Source: Malus domestica (Eukaryota; Streptophyta; Magnoliopsida; Rosales; Rosaceae). From it: a DNA stretch of 64,000 nucleotides. Positions 1 through 11,407 of the stretch are shown piece by piece. A program made the position numbers and the translations under genes. The stretch's first letter is position 1. Each line of letters begins with the position of its first letter. The stretch spans positions 1,991,501 through 2,055,500 of the forward strand of contig NC_091668.1 of NCBI RefSeq assembly GCF_042453785.1. The letters run 5' to 3'. The notes beneath the pieces were generated by a model, which searched no databases, had not been told where the DNA came from, and saw only the letters and a program-made list of their open reading frames with translations.

Positions 1-236
1 ACCAATGCACTTGCAGCTTTATTAGTTTTCTTTAGTTAGACTTTCGGTTCAAGATTGTATGGGGGCTGCTACACTCTAATGAAATTTTTGTCATTCATTC
101 TGGAAACAGCATTATCTTGTGCCATAACGCTATCTCCCAATAAATAAATCACGAGTAAGATTTCAACTTGCTTTGACAACAAATTTGGACAAATCTCATC
201 CTCCAAACGTTAGAATCCGAAGAAAAATAATTGTAC

Positions 237-1455
237 CTCAAAACTGGCCAAGTCTAAGGACACAAATAGACCCTCTTGTTTCGCAATCGATATAGCCACT
301 TGAATCACTTCCAAATTGATGATACCATACCTCAACAACAACCACTGAAAGAAAAGAGATATCAGCACATACATCTACAAAACCCTTTCAACTATTAAAA
401 TCATACCATCTATGTCTAAGTTTCACACATGATTCCGCCTAAAGCGAATTATGACATTGAGTACAGAAGAGACTAACCTTAGAGCCCTTAAAGTCCGCTC
501 TCGTCAAGTCATCAGCCTGGATAACATAATTCTAATAATTCTTTGTAAGCTCATTAGAAGAAGTTGTCAAAATACCGACAGCTCGAGCACACAACACACA
601 CACACGCATGCACACAGACACGCAGATATGTATGCATACATGGGCATATAAACAGAGGCATGCACCTGAGACTGAAGTTTCACAGCACTTGAGAGACAGG
701 GACGCATTGTCCGATTGCCCAAAGCATCGACCAAGCAAACACACTGCACCACACCAAATTACCATCAAAGTTTCAGCACTCAACATATACAAACTCAATC
801 CAAAAACCCCAAAAAAAAAAAAAAAAAAAAACAGAAAATTAAGCTAAATCCCAACCTGAGCTGTGGGTCCCTTCTTCATCCTCAATCTAGAGAGGTTCAC
901 AGCATGAGAGCTCATGTTGCTGACAAATAACTGGCCTTGCTCATCATCTCCACATGCACCAATTATCCCACAGGAGACTCCGAAACCGGCACTCAGCCCT
1001 CGGATTGTATTGGCAACACTGCCACCAGCGATGGTTTTCATTGGCAAGGAATCATCAGGGGATGAAATTACATGGGTTTTCACCTCACTCAATATATGCT
1101 CAAGCTCTTCAATTTCAACCTACAAAAATATGTCCCAAAAGCTAAAGTCTTCAACTTTCTGATTGAATTGAGCGACATAAAGAAAACCCAGAATCGAAAA
1201 TTATATAAATCCATAAAAAGCACCGAAATTTGCGAACCCAAGTAGCAGAAAAGAAGAAAAAAATTTGTAAAAGAAGCAATCAAGTCAAAAGGGGTTTACA
1301 GGAATGGAGCCACCGCGCTCGCCGGGGAGTTGATCGAGCAGGGACCAGTCAACGCGGGCAACATGGTCGACGAGGGCGGAAGCCTGTAGTCCCAGTACCA
1401 GAGGAGCCATTCGTGCGGCGGGGTTGGCTGTGGCGGGTAAGGCTTCTCCACCCAT
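237..1455 (-). CDS. pfkB-type carbohydrate kinase, 5' five exons (runs off left edge)
   Basis: Ribokinase/pfkB-family sugar or nucleoside kinase, closest in memory to Arabidopsis At1g19600; its substrate is not known to me. Exons on the minus strand are 1455-1300, 1119-856, 743-666, 516-478 and 344-237, all with GT-AG borders and a continuous frame, giving 215 residues. The start (MGGEALPATANPAARM) was chosen because it leads in frame into VLGLQASALVDHVARVDWSLLDQ. The pfkB signature-1 region lies at about residues 83-115 (AGGSVANTIRGLSAGFG). The ATP-binding C-terminal half, with its GAGD motif, is not in the window. I found no sixth exon in bases 1-236, which read as intron, so the gene is either cut by the window edge or truncated. 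Family members are about 350 residues. The fit to the family is clear; the function is inferred. Confidence 0.9.
590..650. repeat. CA-rich microsatellite in kinase intron 3
   Basis: Imperfect CA/ACAG dinucleotide run inside the intron between kinase exons 3 and 4. Short cysteine-rich reading frames on the minus strand here are by-products of the repeat. Confidence 0.7.
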
Positions 1456-2284
1456 TTTCCTGGCACCCTGGCTCTTTGGGAATCGGTACTCTGCTCTCTC
1501 TCACTCTCTGCACACTTCGGCTTGTGTTGTTGTAGTGTGTTTATATACACTGCAAAGAGAGCCGGAGGCGCCGTTGCAAGCAGATCCAGTCCAAAGGCTG
1601 AACGGGCCTCGTCTTGTTCTTGTTCTTGTTTAGTGTTTTTTTCCCTCTTATTTTGTTTTGTTTAGTTGATGTCATGTGTTTGTATGTTTCATTATGTTAC
1701 TATATTCGTACAAATTTGTCGGATGTTATTGACACTTAAAAGAAGTTATTTTTTACTTATTGCAAGTGTCATTTTGTTTCTAAATATAGAAAATTTAAAG
1801 TATAAAATGTCAGTAACCATCTGCATTTATAAAATCGATTAAATGTCACGACTTAATTTATAATTTTTGTGAAAATGAGGGGATTTTCTTTTCAAATGAA
1901 AATGAAATTGTTGAGTTTTCGATAAATTCTTTGCATGGGTGGTGGAGCCCGAGCATCTTCGGAATGCTCTACATTACGTGTAAAGAGCTTATAATATAAC
2001 GAAAAATGACTTCAAATGTCTATAAACTTCGAGAAATTATTAAAAAAAACCGTGAGTTAATCTTCTTCTTTTAAAAATGTGATCGTTGAGTTTTCGAAAA
2101 ATCTTTTATTGAGTTTTCTATGGGTGAAGGCGTGAAGCAAACCGTTAGAAAGGCGAGAAGCATACCGTTATAATTTAGAAAAGAAAGAAAAAACTAATTG
2201 GATTTATGAACTAAGCAATTCAAAATGTCACTTAAACAGAAGTCGAGTGCTAAGTGCATCATCCTCAGGGAGTCTTAAGGAAAC
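1456..2284. other. Kinase 5' leader and promoter; AT-rich intergenic DNA
   Basis: The first ~150 bases upstream of the kinase start contain a CT-rich leader-like stretch (about 1490-1560, read on either strand). The remainder is AT-rich, with no coding potential, RNA gene or clear repeat that I can see. Confidence 0.5.
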
Positions 2285-3571
2285 TGTTAATCCTAAAAAC
2301 TATCAAGCCTACGTGGCGCGTAAATCGAGTAATTAATAAGCTAACCACGTCATTCGGTTATGTGTGAGGCGTGCCAACTCGACGGCCGAGCTCGGCCGGG
2401 AAGTAAAATTTGTTGATGTTGCGTTGAGCGCACTGCTGACTTCTTGATCTTGCGACTGCGGCCGAGGAAGGAATACGTATTGGCATTTGGGTTCTAGAGC
2501 CTGAAGACAAGGCTGCTAGTTTTGCGAAGTTCAATATCAAATTCGGCTCTCAAGGTGCCGAATGTAGTAACCTGGTAACACCTCACTTCGTTGAGAAGGC
2601 TAATGAGATGACATCTGCCAATAAAGACTTGAAAATCCTTTTTGACCGAGACTTGGATAGGTAACCAGTCGGTCTTGGAGCAGTGCTGTTTATCCAAATT
2701 GAAGGTGCTTCGCAATTGAATGGTTCTATGACTACATTATTGTTTATCCAAATTGAAGATGTTCACCGGTTGCATTCACAGTACTGTTTATCCAAACTGA
2801 ATATGTGTTGGTGAAAAAGAAAAATAAAAATCTCAAGGTTGTTGAAATGTTTCGCATAAAGCGAGATTTGCGCAGGGCAGTTTGTGTGTTGAATTAGAGG
2901 GGCTTTACCTGTTGCCATTGCCTCTGTATTTATAGCAAGTCTCCTTGATCGCCAATCCAATAGAGACCTTTTCCGAATATACTCCCAAAAACAATAACTG
3001 ATATTATCTTTCATACATTTCGGCAAAAATCTCCATAGTCTCCTTATGCCTGTGTACTTTTACAAGAGGTACAACAGGTGTCCCTTAGAAATCTCCAAGA
3101 GCCATTTCACACGGCATGCATATTGTGCTCCCATCATCAATTCTTATCACTCCAAACTCATCTGACAATGCCCATCACCATGCAAAAAGGCCTTGCTTAT
3201 CTAGGTTTCACATCTCATCATTATCCAAGACCATCAAATCCTAGGCTTATCACATCATCATAATCCCATCACCCTTAAACCATGCATCCTGATCAAATGA
3301 ATTTCAAATTTATTTTTAGCTTTCAAGTTCCGTCAAACATCCCAAATCAATTCGAACTTTACAGCTTACTTGGGATATAATTCGCATCTTATTTATTTGG
3401 TTTAACAAGATGCAAATAATTCATATTAAAGGTTAATTATTATGATAAAAACCATAATATTATCGTTTAACAATAATAAAATGTGTTCATTTTTTCATCC
3501 GACAGTTGGGAGCTATGCTCACTCAATGACCTTGATTACACGGGCCGATAGTGTAAATTTGGGTCCAAACA
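2285..3571 (-). mobile_element. Solo LTR of an LTR retrotransposon (1.29 kb)
   Basis: Read on the minus strand it begins TGTTTGGACC and ends with ATTAACA, the inverted TG...CA ends of an LTR. It matches much of the 1.46-kb LTR at 32661-34124, including the repeated motif CTTCAATTTGGATAAACAGC. It is flanked by a perfect 5-bp target site duplication, GAAAC (2280-2284 and 3572-3576). No internal region is present, so it is a solo LTR left by LTR-LTR recombination. The visible divergence from the other copy suggests it is not very recent. Confidence 0.9.
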
Positions 3572-3589
3572 GAAACACTCTTGTACTGT

Positions 3590-3866
3590 TCACTTTTAAT
3601 GTTAAAGATATTTTTACTCCAAAAAAATCACTTATGATACTATACACTTACAACTTTTTGTCATTTTGATTAAAACTCAAAGTTTTGAAATCATTTTCAT
3701 TAGTTTTCCTTATATTATTATATGATAGACCACATCACCAACATCTAAAGGAACAAGCTTTGAGTTTTAAAGATAAGGACAAAATAAAGTGTAAAGTGAA
3801 TAGTACCATGATTAACTTTTTAATGTAAAAATATGATTTTTCGTTAAAGTGAACAATAAAGTTCCC
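3590..3866. mobile_element. Small transposon family 'AACGAAAA', two facing fragments
   Basis: Bases 3590-3716 read plus and 3755-3866 read minus as pieces of one short element. Shared marks are AAAACTCAAAGTTTT, TTCATTAGTTTTCCTT and TTTTTCGTTAAAGTGAACA. Other copies are at 22028-22192, 42340-42470 and 56045-56205. There is no coding content. The class is unknown (MITE-like). Confidence 0.6.
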
Positions 3867-5190
3867 TTCTTTTATATCCATCCATTGCCTTTGTTTGTTT
3901 TAATTTAATTTCCAAACAAAAAAAATGATAAAATAAACAACACCTTCTGAATAAATTGCAGATGACGCTTTACTTCAGGACGAAAAATAAACAACACTTT
4001 CGGATAAATTAATGGTAGGCATGCAGAGGATAAATTTATAGGGTAGGGTTTGATTCATTTGAATGATTGGTGGGAGTCCCAATCATTTTCCATCATTTTC
4101 TGCTGAAATCACGGAGATTTCAGCTTTCCAAGATTCCCATTAGCGAATTATTCTTTTAGAAAATATTCTATCATCGTAAACATTTACAACGTTAAAGGTA
4201 GCAGGTTTTGTACTTCTGTTTTCTCCTTCTGCACTTCTTTCTGTTGCGTTTCACGTTTTCAAGTTTCTTAAAGGAAATTGAAACTTCTCTCCGTTGCATT
4301 TCACGTTCCCAAGTTTCTAAAAGAAAATTGAAACGTTTCTTATTTTAAATCGCTCCCGGCACAATACTGCGGGCTTTTCGAGTTTATGTCCTTTGATATT
4401 TTTTTATTGTCTGCCCTTTTGTTATGATGTCCTTCCCATCATCTTCTATTCGTGCTGTCACGATTAAACTCCGTCAACATTTTATATTCCTATTGTTTTT
4501 TGTCTTATTATCTCTATAAAAAAATCAATATAAAATGTTGACGTGGTTTAACCATGACCGCACATTTTGTGACCAAGCTCTATTTTATTTCCTAATTTTA
4601 ACGTATGCATGCTTTAATGCAAGGGAGGGAGAGCCTTGGCGCAACATTTCGAAACGTTGCTCCTTGTGACCCCAATTTCCGACAGCCGAACTGTTGAATT
4701 TTCCCGGCATGATTTGTGCTTGACAATGACGATTACTTCAGCAAAACATCGACCATCCCCATCCCCATCGACCACAAACTGTGATGCAAACAATGTTTCC
4801 TGCCTTCTATTTGAGTGCAATGTGAGAGAGCAGAAAATACGGGAAATACATTACGACGACAACAATGTACTTTCAAATGTTTGAACGAGAGGAAGAAGAG
4901 ATGAATGTACAAATTAACTAGAAGTCATCAAGAAATTAGGTACCTTGGATACAAAAAAACATCATCAGCATACAAACCGCCGGAGCAGAAAATACAGTTT
5001 CTGAAAAGCCGAGAAAGAGTAGATCCGATGGCTAGAAAGATTCATAGTTCTGCCCTAAAACCGGCTATTATTGGGAAAGGAAATGATACCTTTTCCATGT
5101 ATTTGTCCTTAACAACAAATATTTCTTGGTGCCCCAAATCTCTCAAGATTCGAGTTAAAAAGGAGGAGAAAACAAAAACAACTTACGAAA
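3867..5190. other. Intergenic, 3' side of the gamma carbonic anhydrase gene
   Basis: AT-rich with one inverted-repeat element (4407-4575). Overlapping ORFs of 68-82 codons on both strands near 4614-4884 show no family resemblance and are probably chance. The last few hundred bases before 5191 should hold the 3' UTR of the gene ending there. Confidence 0.4.
4407..4575. mobile_element. Inverted-repeat MITE, family GTCACGGTTAA, copy 1
   Basis: Two inverted arms, GTCACGATTAAACTCCGTCA and its partner ending TTAACCATGAC, enclose an AT-rich core. The outer arm begins near TGTCTGCCC. Related copies are at 9099-9338 and 19607-19798. The right arm of this copy appears shortened. Confidence 0.7.
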
Positions 5191-8100
5191 TCATTTTAGG
5201 TCCTTTGCTGCTTTATCTGGTAATACATTATCGGGAAGAATAAGTTCCGGGGGAATCTCACGAACAACACCCAGCATTGAGTCGTACTCCTCGTCCTTAT
5301 GTGCATACTTCTTGCGGAGGGCCTTCTCAAACTCAATCTCATCAAACGACTTCACATTCTCAGCTGCATGGACTTGTGCAAGGTTAGTGTAATTGGTGGC
5401 TGACTGGGAGATGAAGGATTTTTCTTCATCTGTGAGATTCCTCAGGAATTTTGCTGGGTTTCCTGCCCATACCTGTAATACAAATGCATTTCATTGCTTA
5501 CTCTAAATTCATGTGAAACTAAATTATCAATAACAGTTGACGGTCTTGGACCGCAGACATAAAAGCTGAACTTAGCCTGCCTGGATAAAGCTGAATCCGG
5601 AATCGTAGCATACAATTCCAAGCTGATAATACCATTAATAAGGGTTTTCTCTTTGTTTGGATTGCAGTACCTACGTTTTTATAGTTAAGAGAATGCTTGA
5701 CACCAGTCCTATCAAAATAGTTTTATGTCCCTCTACATTTATTTCTAAAAGGGAAATCAAACAACAGACGTTTACTGCTCGTATAACTCCTCTTCTTTTA
5801 ACAGAGGGTGGAAAATTTGAAACTCCACCACCGCCACCACACACACACACACATAAAAAGTAAAGAAATATACAATAAATGGAATAACAAGCACTCTGCT
5901 CCAGCCATTCCCGTGTCACTTTATATCGCTCTACTTGAACTAGGTATTATTGATAAGCTTTGTTGTGTATTTTTTAAATAACTCTGATCTAGATGTTAGA
6001 ATATTAGAAAGGCTTTTGTGATTAATCTGTTTTTAGTCTATCTCGGCACAATCATAATTCAAAGAATTTCAGATTAATACAATCTTCTCCGACTGCCAGA
6101 ACAAGCAAGAACAGAAGAAATATAAGAAAATTTTAGATAACTGATTTTTTATTTATTTTGTTGGATCCAAAGTAGAACATGTTTTCGGATCAGCGATTTG
6201 GAATCTGGCTGGATGGTGGTAACTACAACAGATTCAAATTCTAAGCTATTTTTTCTACGTGTGTTAAGACTCCCAGTATCCTTTGCATATAAATGGATAA
6301 AGAGGGTCAGCAGGTAGGCTTTTTACACATACCTCTCCACTAGGGATCCTTGTATTCTGTCTCACCAGGGATCCAGCAGCTACCATGGCATGTTTCTCAA
6401 CAACGACACCATCAAGAAGAGTGGCTCCCATACCAACAAAGGCCTCATCCTCAACAGTACAGCCATGTATAACGGCACTGTGACCTGCTCAATGCAATTT
6501 TTTGTTACACAAATTATAAAAATTTATTCAGAACTACCATCAGGCAAATTTGAATCGAACATATCTTCAACAGCATAATTACTCACCTACAGTAACATTA
6601 TCTCCAATAATGGTTGGTAACACCTTCCCGTTTAAATTAGACTTCGCCACATGAACAAGGGAGTTGTCCTGTATGTTGGTTCCAGATCCAACAACAATGT
6701 TGTTCACATCACCTATGCAAAAATACAATTTTTAACAAATTATTACCAAAATCCACTTTAAAATAGCCCTAAAAAAACAATTATGTCTCATATCCAGCTA
6801 AATTGACAACAAACCAGAATTCTCCACAGATAACTAATCAACTGTTAGTACTCAGGTACTATTCCTACCATTGCTAACCTCCATATACAATGAGAAACGG
6901 GACACAACTGTATAAAGTTTAAACTATGAAAAAGACAAATAAGAACAGCAACAGTGCATATTCTCCCAATAAAACGTACATATAATCTGAATATTACTCC
7001 TAGTTTCAACTCTAAACTTGACTGTACATGCACTGATGTTTAGGTGTAACAAACCCACGATTTCTGCAAAGTGCATCAGTAACAATTTAAACAAATATGC
7101 ATACATGTTATGAGAAATATATGTACTTAAAATCTAACACAGGATAAAGGTTAAAGAGGTTCTAGATATGGATAACATCAAGCACAAATCATCAGCTCAT
7201 GGACCAACAAAAAGGTAAAAAACAGCATTAAAAAGAGTGGCTTTTCTTCCAAAATTCTCATGCTACTTAGAACTCATGCATACAGCGTATTAAATGAAAT
7301 TTGTATATGACTCTCTCTCAAAAGAAGTTCTTACCTCTCAAAACACATCCATACCAAATAGAAGACCCTCTTCCCACTTGAACATCGCCAATGACGGAGG
7401 CACTTGGCGCCACAAACACATCTTTGTCAACCACAGGAGCTTTATCGAATACGTTCATCAGAGTTCTATGTCGAGACACTACAGAAAAGAACATAATCAC
7501 TTTCCTCATGCATAGAAAAAAGAAAGTAAAACCCGAAAACCCTGAATCGCCCATGTAAACAAACTCAGAATGCACTATGCTGGCAACGTATTAGCTTTTC
7601 AAAAATAGGTGAACCAAACTACAATGCTGGATATATTCCATTCTCATTTTCTTCATTTCCTCCCCTCCTTGACCGTAAAACTTTGAGCTTTATGGTTTGA
7701 CAGGCTACACACACGCAGAAAGGCCACCACTTTACCACCGGAACGGTAGGCACAATCGTTTCCATTACCCAAAACTACTCCACAAAATTTAATTTCACAT
7801 AAATGATAAAATATTTAGGGATGTGCTATCCACACACCCCTTTTTACTTCTCACACACCCCTTATTAATTTATGTCCTTTGATTTTCTTCAATCCATCCG
7901 ATCCGACGGCCAAAAATTGGAAGGGTGTGTGAGACATAAAAAGGGGTGTGGATATCACACCCCCAATATTTAACGATTCCAAGAACCCCCATTTAACAAA
8001 ATTTTCAAATTAATGTTGGGTTGATAATAATCTGCTAGTGAGAACACACACATTCCTACATACATGACTATCTAATTCTGCAATTGCCTATCGAATGAAA

Positions 8101-8388
8101 AGCAAAGCCCTAAACTTTATGCTAATTCTACAGCTTCGATGTCGAAATCAATACGAAATGCGAACCAAACATCCCGTAAATTACCAAAATCACAAAAAAT
8201 AAATCAAATCCGAAATTAAGAGATTGAGCTAAAAAATGGGATCTAGGGTTCGAGAGAAAGGGCTTAGGCTTACGCTGCTCCTTGAAGTAGTAGCTGCCCT
8301 GAAGGCTGCTGCCAAGGCGATCAATGGCCTGGCCCGTCTCCCGAATCCAAAATCCGACGGTGTATATTGCTCGTCCTAAAGTCCCCAT
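5191..8388 (-). CDS. Gamma carbonic anhydrase of mitochondrial complex I, complete
   Basis: Gamma-type carbonic anhydrase (GAMMACA1/2-like), a subunit of the matrix-facing domain of plant mitochondrial complex I. Exons on the minus strand are 8388-8274, 7478-7335, 6712-6587, 6484-6333 and 5472-5191; all junctions are GT-AG and the frame is continuous, giving 272 residues, the usual family length. It starts MGTLGRAIYTVGFWIRETGQ, the conserved N-terminus. A left-handed beta-helix hexapeptide region follows (about residues 50-200). The three zinc-ligand histidines are at 107 (VHVAK), 130 and 135 (GHSAVIHGC), so the metal site is intact. The tail (LILPDNVLPDKAAKDLK) is typical. An upstream in-frame ATG would add ten residues (MVAGGASEKK) and is less likely. 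Intron 1 contains a small inverted-repeat element. Confidence 0.95.
7815..7965. mobile_element. Inverted-repeat MITE in gamma-CA intron 1
   Basis: Terminal arms GTGCTATCCACACACCCC and GGGGTGTGGATATCAC are near-perfect inverted repeats around a core with CTTCAATCCATCCGATCCGA. A second, more diverged member is at 56780-56926. Noncoding. Confidence 0.75.
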
Positions 8389-8930
8389 CTTCTTCTCACT
8401 TGCTCCGCCAGCTACCACCAGCTCCTCAGCTCACTGCCACTCTCTCTGACTCTCTGTTGTGTGATTTGAAGCAGGCCGGAGAAACGAAGGTATTGGCCCA
8501 AATTGGAAGGGGTAGGGTAGAATATCCCGAAGCCTAGGGAGGGTATTAAAGGTATTTTAACCTTCTTTTGTTAAATTACCAAAGCATCCCCGGTTTCAAT
8601 TTAATTAGAGCCAAAGTATGGTTTCCGCCCTTCATCTTGGTTAGTGTAGTTTAATCATTTTGGTTCATGTAGTTTAAATTATGGTGATTTTTCAAGTGAG
8701 TTCAACTTAATGTCCATCACTACCATCACGGGGTGATTTAGTAGTTAGGAACGAATTTCAGGCTCGTATTTAACATGGTATGTCTTAAATTCGATTCATT
8801 GTGATAGTAAATCACGATAGTGGATAAGAAGAGGCTGAACGCATCATTAAGTTTTTTTAACCTCCAAAAAAATGGATTGTCGTGATAATGCCCAAATGGT
8901 CGTTGTGTGGACGAATAACATCACTTAGAA

Positions 8931-9058
8931 CTAGTTTGAAAGTACTTTTAAAATAGTTGAAATCGTGTTCGCTATAAATATTTTGAAAATAATGCTTATT
9001 AAAAATGCATCTGAAAAAGAATTTTCACTCATTTTAAAGTTACTTTTCAAACCAGCCT
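8931..9058. mobile_element. Short foldback element, family TTTGAAAGTAC, copy 1
   Basis: Left arm CTAGTTTGAAAGTACTTTTA and right arm TAAAGTTACTTTTCAAACCAG are inverted copies. A second member lies at 53373-53563. The arm type resembles plant hAT-derived MITEs. Noncoding. Confidence 0.6.
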
Positions 9059-9098
9059 TAAATATGTCTTTGTCTCCCTAAAAATGATTCGAAGGCCT

Positions 9099-9338
9099 TT
9101 AATTAATGGAGGTGGATTGTCTGTCCTCCTATTTCCATACTTTTTTATTTCTGTTTACGTGGTCACGGTTAAGTTACGTCAATATTTTATATTGATTTTT
9201 TTTTATAAAAATAATAAAACAAAAAGTAATAGGAATATAAAATGTTGACGTGGTTTAACCGTAACCACACAAAACAGAAATGGATGGAAAAAATATGGAA
9301 ATGAGAGGGCAGACAAACCACCTCTTTAATTAACCGTC
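9099..9338. mobile_element. Inverted-repeat MITE, family GTCACGGTTAA, copy 2
   Basis: The most complete copy. Long arms run from TTAATTAATGGAGGTGGATT on the left to the matching inverse ending CCACCTCTTTAATTAA on the right, with GGTCACGGTTAAG internal. The arms are around 90-100 bases, making it a foldback structure. Confidence 0.75.
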
Positions 9339-9999
9339 AAGCCCAACGACCATTTAGTCAAGGAAGAAATTTTTCCTTGTGACCAGAATATGGATATTAC
9401 ACTATGTATTTTTATATAAATGGTAAAAAATTGTATTTTTTAAATTATCAACTTTTTAACATATATATCTTATTATTTATATAATGACACGTAGTGTAGG
9501 ATCGTCCTTCGGATCTGAAAAATTTCTCCATTTAAAGGACGCGGTTATGTTCTTCCCCTTTAAGATTTTCCTGGAAAAACAAGAAACAGACAAGAAACGA
9601 ACAAAATCGCACCGACCTCAACTAGTAAATAAGCTTACAAAATCCATCTGCTTAGAAATTTGGATTTAACAATTTGATTCTCTCATCTGATCCAAAACAC
9701 ACTTCAATTTTCTGAAAGGTAAAGATTTGTCCCTATTTTTCTTGAACTAAATTATTGGTTTTTATGGAGAATATTCAAAATTTTCCATTTTTAATCTCGT
9801 TTTTCCTTGGAAAAATGTTTGATTCCGATTTGGGTTTGAGAAATTATTGGGGTTTTGATGAACCCATGAAATGTGAATTGATAAATCCGAATTGGTGATG
9901 CTCTAGAGATGATTTATTTTCTCGGGAACCAAACAGAATCTAGTATTTTGAGTTGGGTCATTGCTTTTGATGCTCAGGAAAATCAGAGGCTAATTTTTC

Positions 10000-11407
10000 A
10001 TGGAAGGAGTTGGGGGCGGCGATGCTGGCTCGGCGGTGGCGCCGTTGGCAAAGTGGAGGGACGAATTGTCAAGGGCATTTCAGTACTACTTGGACCGATC
10101 GACCCCGAATCCGGTTCACAGGTGGCTGGGAACTCTTGCCGTGGTGGCGGTTTATGTGCTCCGAGTTTTCTATGTTCAAGGGTTCTACATTGTGTCATAC
10201 GGCCTGGGAATTTATATCTTGAATCTGTTGATTGGGTTTCTGTCACCAAAGGTCGATCCGGAGCTCGAAGCGTTGGACGGGGCTTCGCTGCCAACCCGAG
10301 GTTCGGATGAGTTTAAGCCGTTCATTCGCCGCCTTCCCGAGTTCAAGTTCTGGTAATTGAAGAACTTCCTTAGTGAAATTGTGAGAGATAGTTGCATTGT
10401 ATACGTATTTGCTATGGGTTTTTGGGTGTGATCTAAAGTAGGTGTTGTGGCTAGTTTAAAATGTTTGTCAAAAGAACACTATTTTTCGATTTGGGGTGTA
10501 TTTGCACTGTTTTAAGCATGCGTGGGGTAAAACGAGCTAGCGTTTGACACACTTTGAGTAGCACTTATATGAATGCTACTTTCGATCATACCAAAAAAAA
10601 AACCCGCCTTTCTGATCCCGGGTTTTTTTGGTGTGATTGAAAGTAGGAGTTGTGGCTAATTTAAAATGTCTTGGCTACTTTTATGTATGCTTTTAAAATG
10701 TGTGCAATTGTATGGATGGTAGAAGTGTGAACCTAATATGAAGCATGATAAGCCAACAGGATCTTTTAGCATCAACATGGTTCCGCTGATGGCACCTCAT
10801 CGACAACAGAGTGTAAAACAGATGGAGGATAACGGGGTCCTTCATGAAGCAGCTCTCGATAGCACTGAATGGAAGTTGCGATTGTGTGAATGACTTCAGC
10901 AGTCGAGATTGTTCTTTCTCGATTTGAAAATAGTCATTGCACAAACGCATTGTTTACCGTAACATATACGTTATTGCAAGTAATATGTGCTTGTATGTGT
11001 TCAGTTTTATGACTGTTAACTGGGACTCAGTAATTTATTCTCTTGCTTATGTGGTTTCAGGTATTCCATTACAAAGGCTTTCTGTGTCGCTTTTCTGATG
11101 ACCTTCTTCTCTGTGTTTGATGTCCCCGTTTTCTGGCCCATTCTCCTCTTTTATTGGGTCGTTCTTTTTACTCTTACAATGAAGCGCCAGATAATGCACA
11201 TGATTAAGTACAAATATGTACCGTTCAGCATCGGAAAACAGGTGAGAGCGCTACAATGTTGTTCAGCCACCATTCACCTTTTTTTACCCTAAAGCAGGAT
11301 CAATTGTAAGTGTTGAGAGTTTCCTTAAGTTCAACATTTTTACTCGTTCCCTTTGATTATTACAGAGGTATACAGGGAAGAGACCTGATGCAGCGAACTC
11401 AGACTGA
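10000..11407 (+). CDS. RER1: RER1-type ER retrieval protein, complete
   Basis: RER1 family Golgi membrane protein that returns escaped ER membrane proteins through COPI vesicles. Exons are 10000-10352, 11061-11241 and 11366-11407, with GT-AG borders and a continuous frame, giving 191 residues, the family length. It starts [20 protein letters not shown]. The conserved body [18 protein letters not shown] is at about residues 30-47, followed by hydrophobic membrane segments, then [20 protein letters not shown] spanning the exon 1/2 junction, [13 protein letters not shown], and the basic loop [15 protein letters not shown]. The C-terminus is [13 protein letters not shown]. Exon 1 also opens a longer frame on the same strand (9909-10310), which is a shadow. 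Arabidopsis has several RER1 paralogs and I cannot assign one. Confidence 0.95.
10577..10648. repeat. Hairpin and duplicated segment in RER1 intron 1
   Basis: CTACTTTCGATCATACCAAA and its inverted partner ending GGTGTGATTGAAAGTAG form a stem of about 30 bp with a loop of about 11 bases. A direct copy of the right arm with its following 30 bases (AAAGTAGGNGTTGTGGCTA) occurs at 10413-10462. Confidence 0.65.

Larger units (their letters stand above)
8389..9999. other. Divergent intergenic region between gamma-CA and RER1
   Basis: Holds the promoters of both genes and two inverted-repeat elements (8931-9058, 9099-9338). A probable RER1 5'-leader intron runs from a GAAAG|GTAAAG donor near 9718 to a CTCAG acceptor near 9976; this is inferred from splice consensus only. 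No other gene seen. Confidence 0.45.

Noticed and set aside
532-798. Cysteine-rich minus-strand frames of 61-88 codons
   Set aside because: They combine a shadow of kinase exon 3 with the CA microsatellite in the next intron; the true exon frame is clear.
1230-1633. Arg/Gly-rich plus-strand frames over the kinase start
   Set aside because: Antisense shadows of the GC-rich first exon; no family resemblance and no splice logic.
4614-4884. Overlapping frames on both strands (68 and 82 codons)
   Set aside because: No conserved motif, no splice context, and the two strands open equally, as expected by chance.
9909-10310. 133-codon plus frame overlapping RER1 exon 1
   Set aside because: Different frame from the RER1 protein, no homology, and the Gly/Arg bias expected of a shadow.
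10705-10970. Possible coding relic in RER1 intron 1
   Set aside because: Short open stretches on both strands show no recognisable protein; kept as intron sequence.
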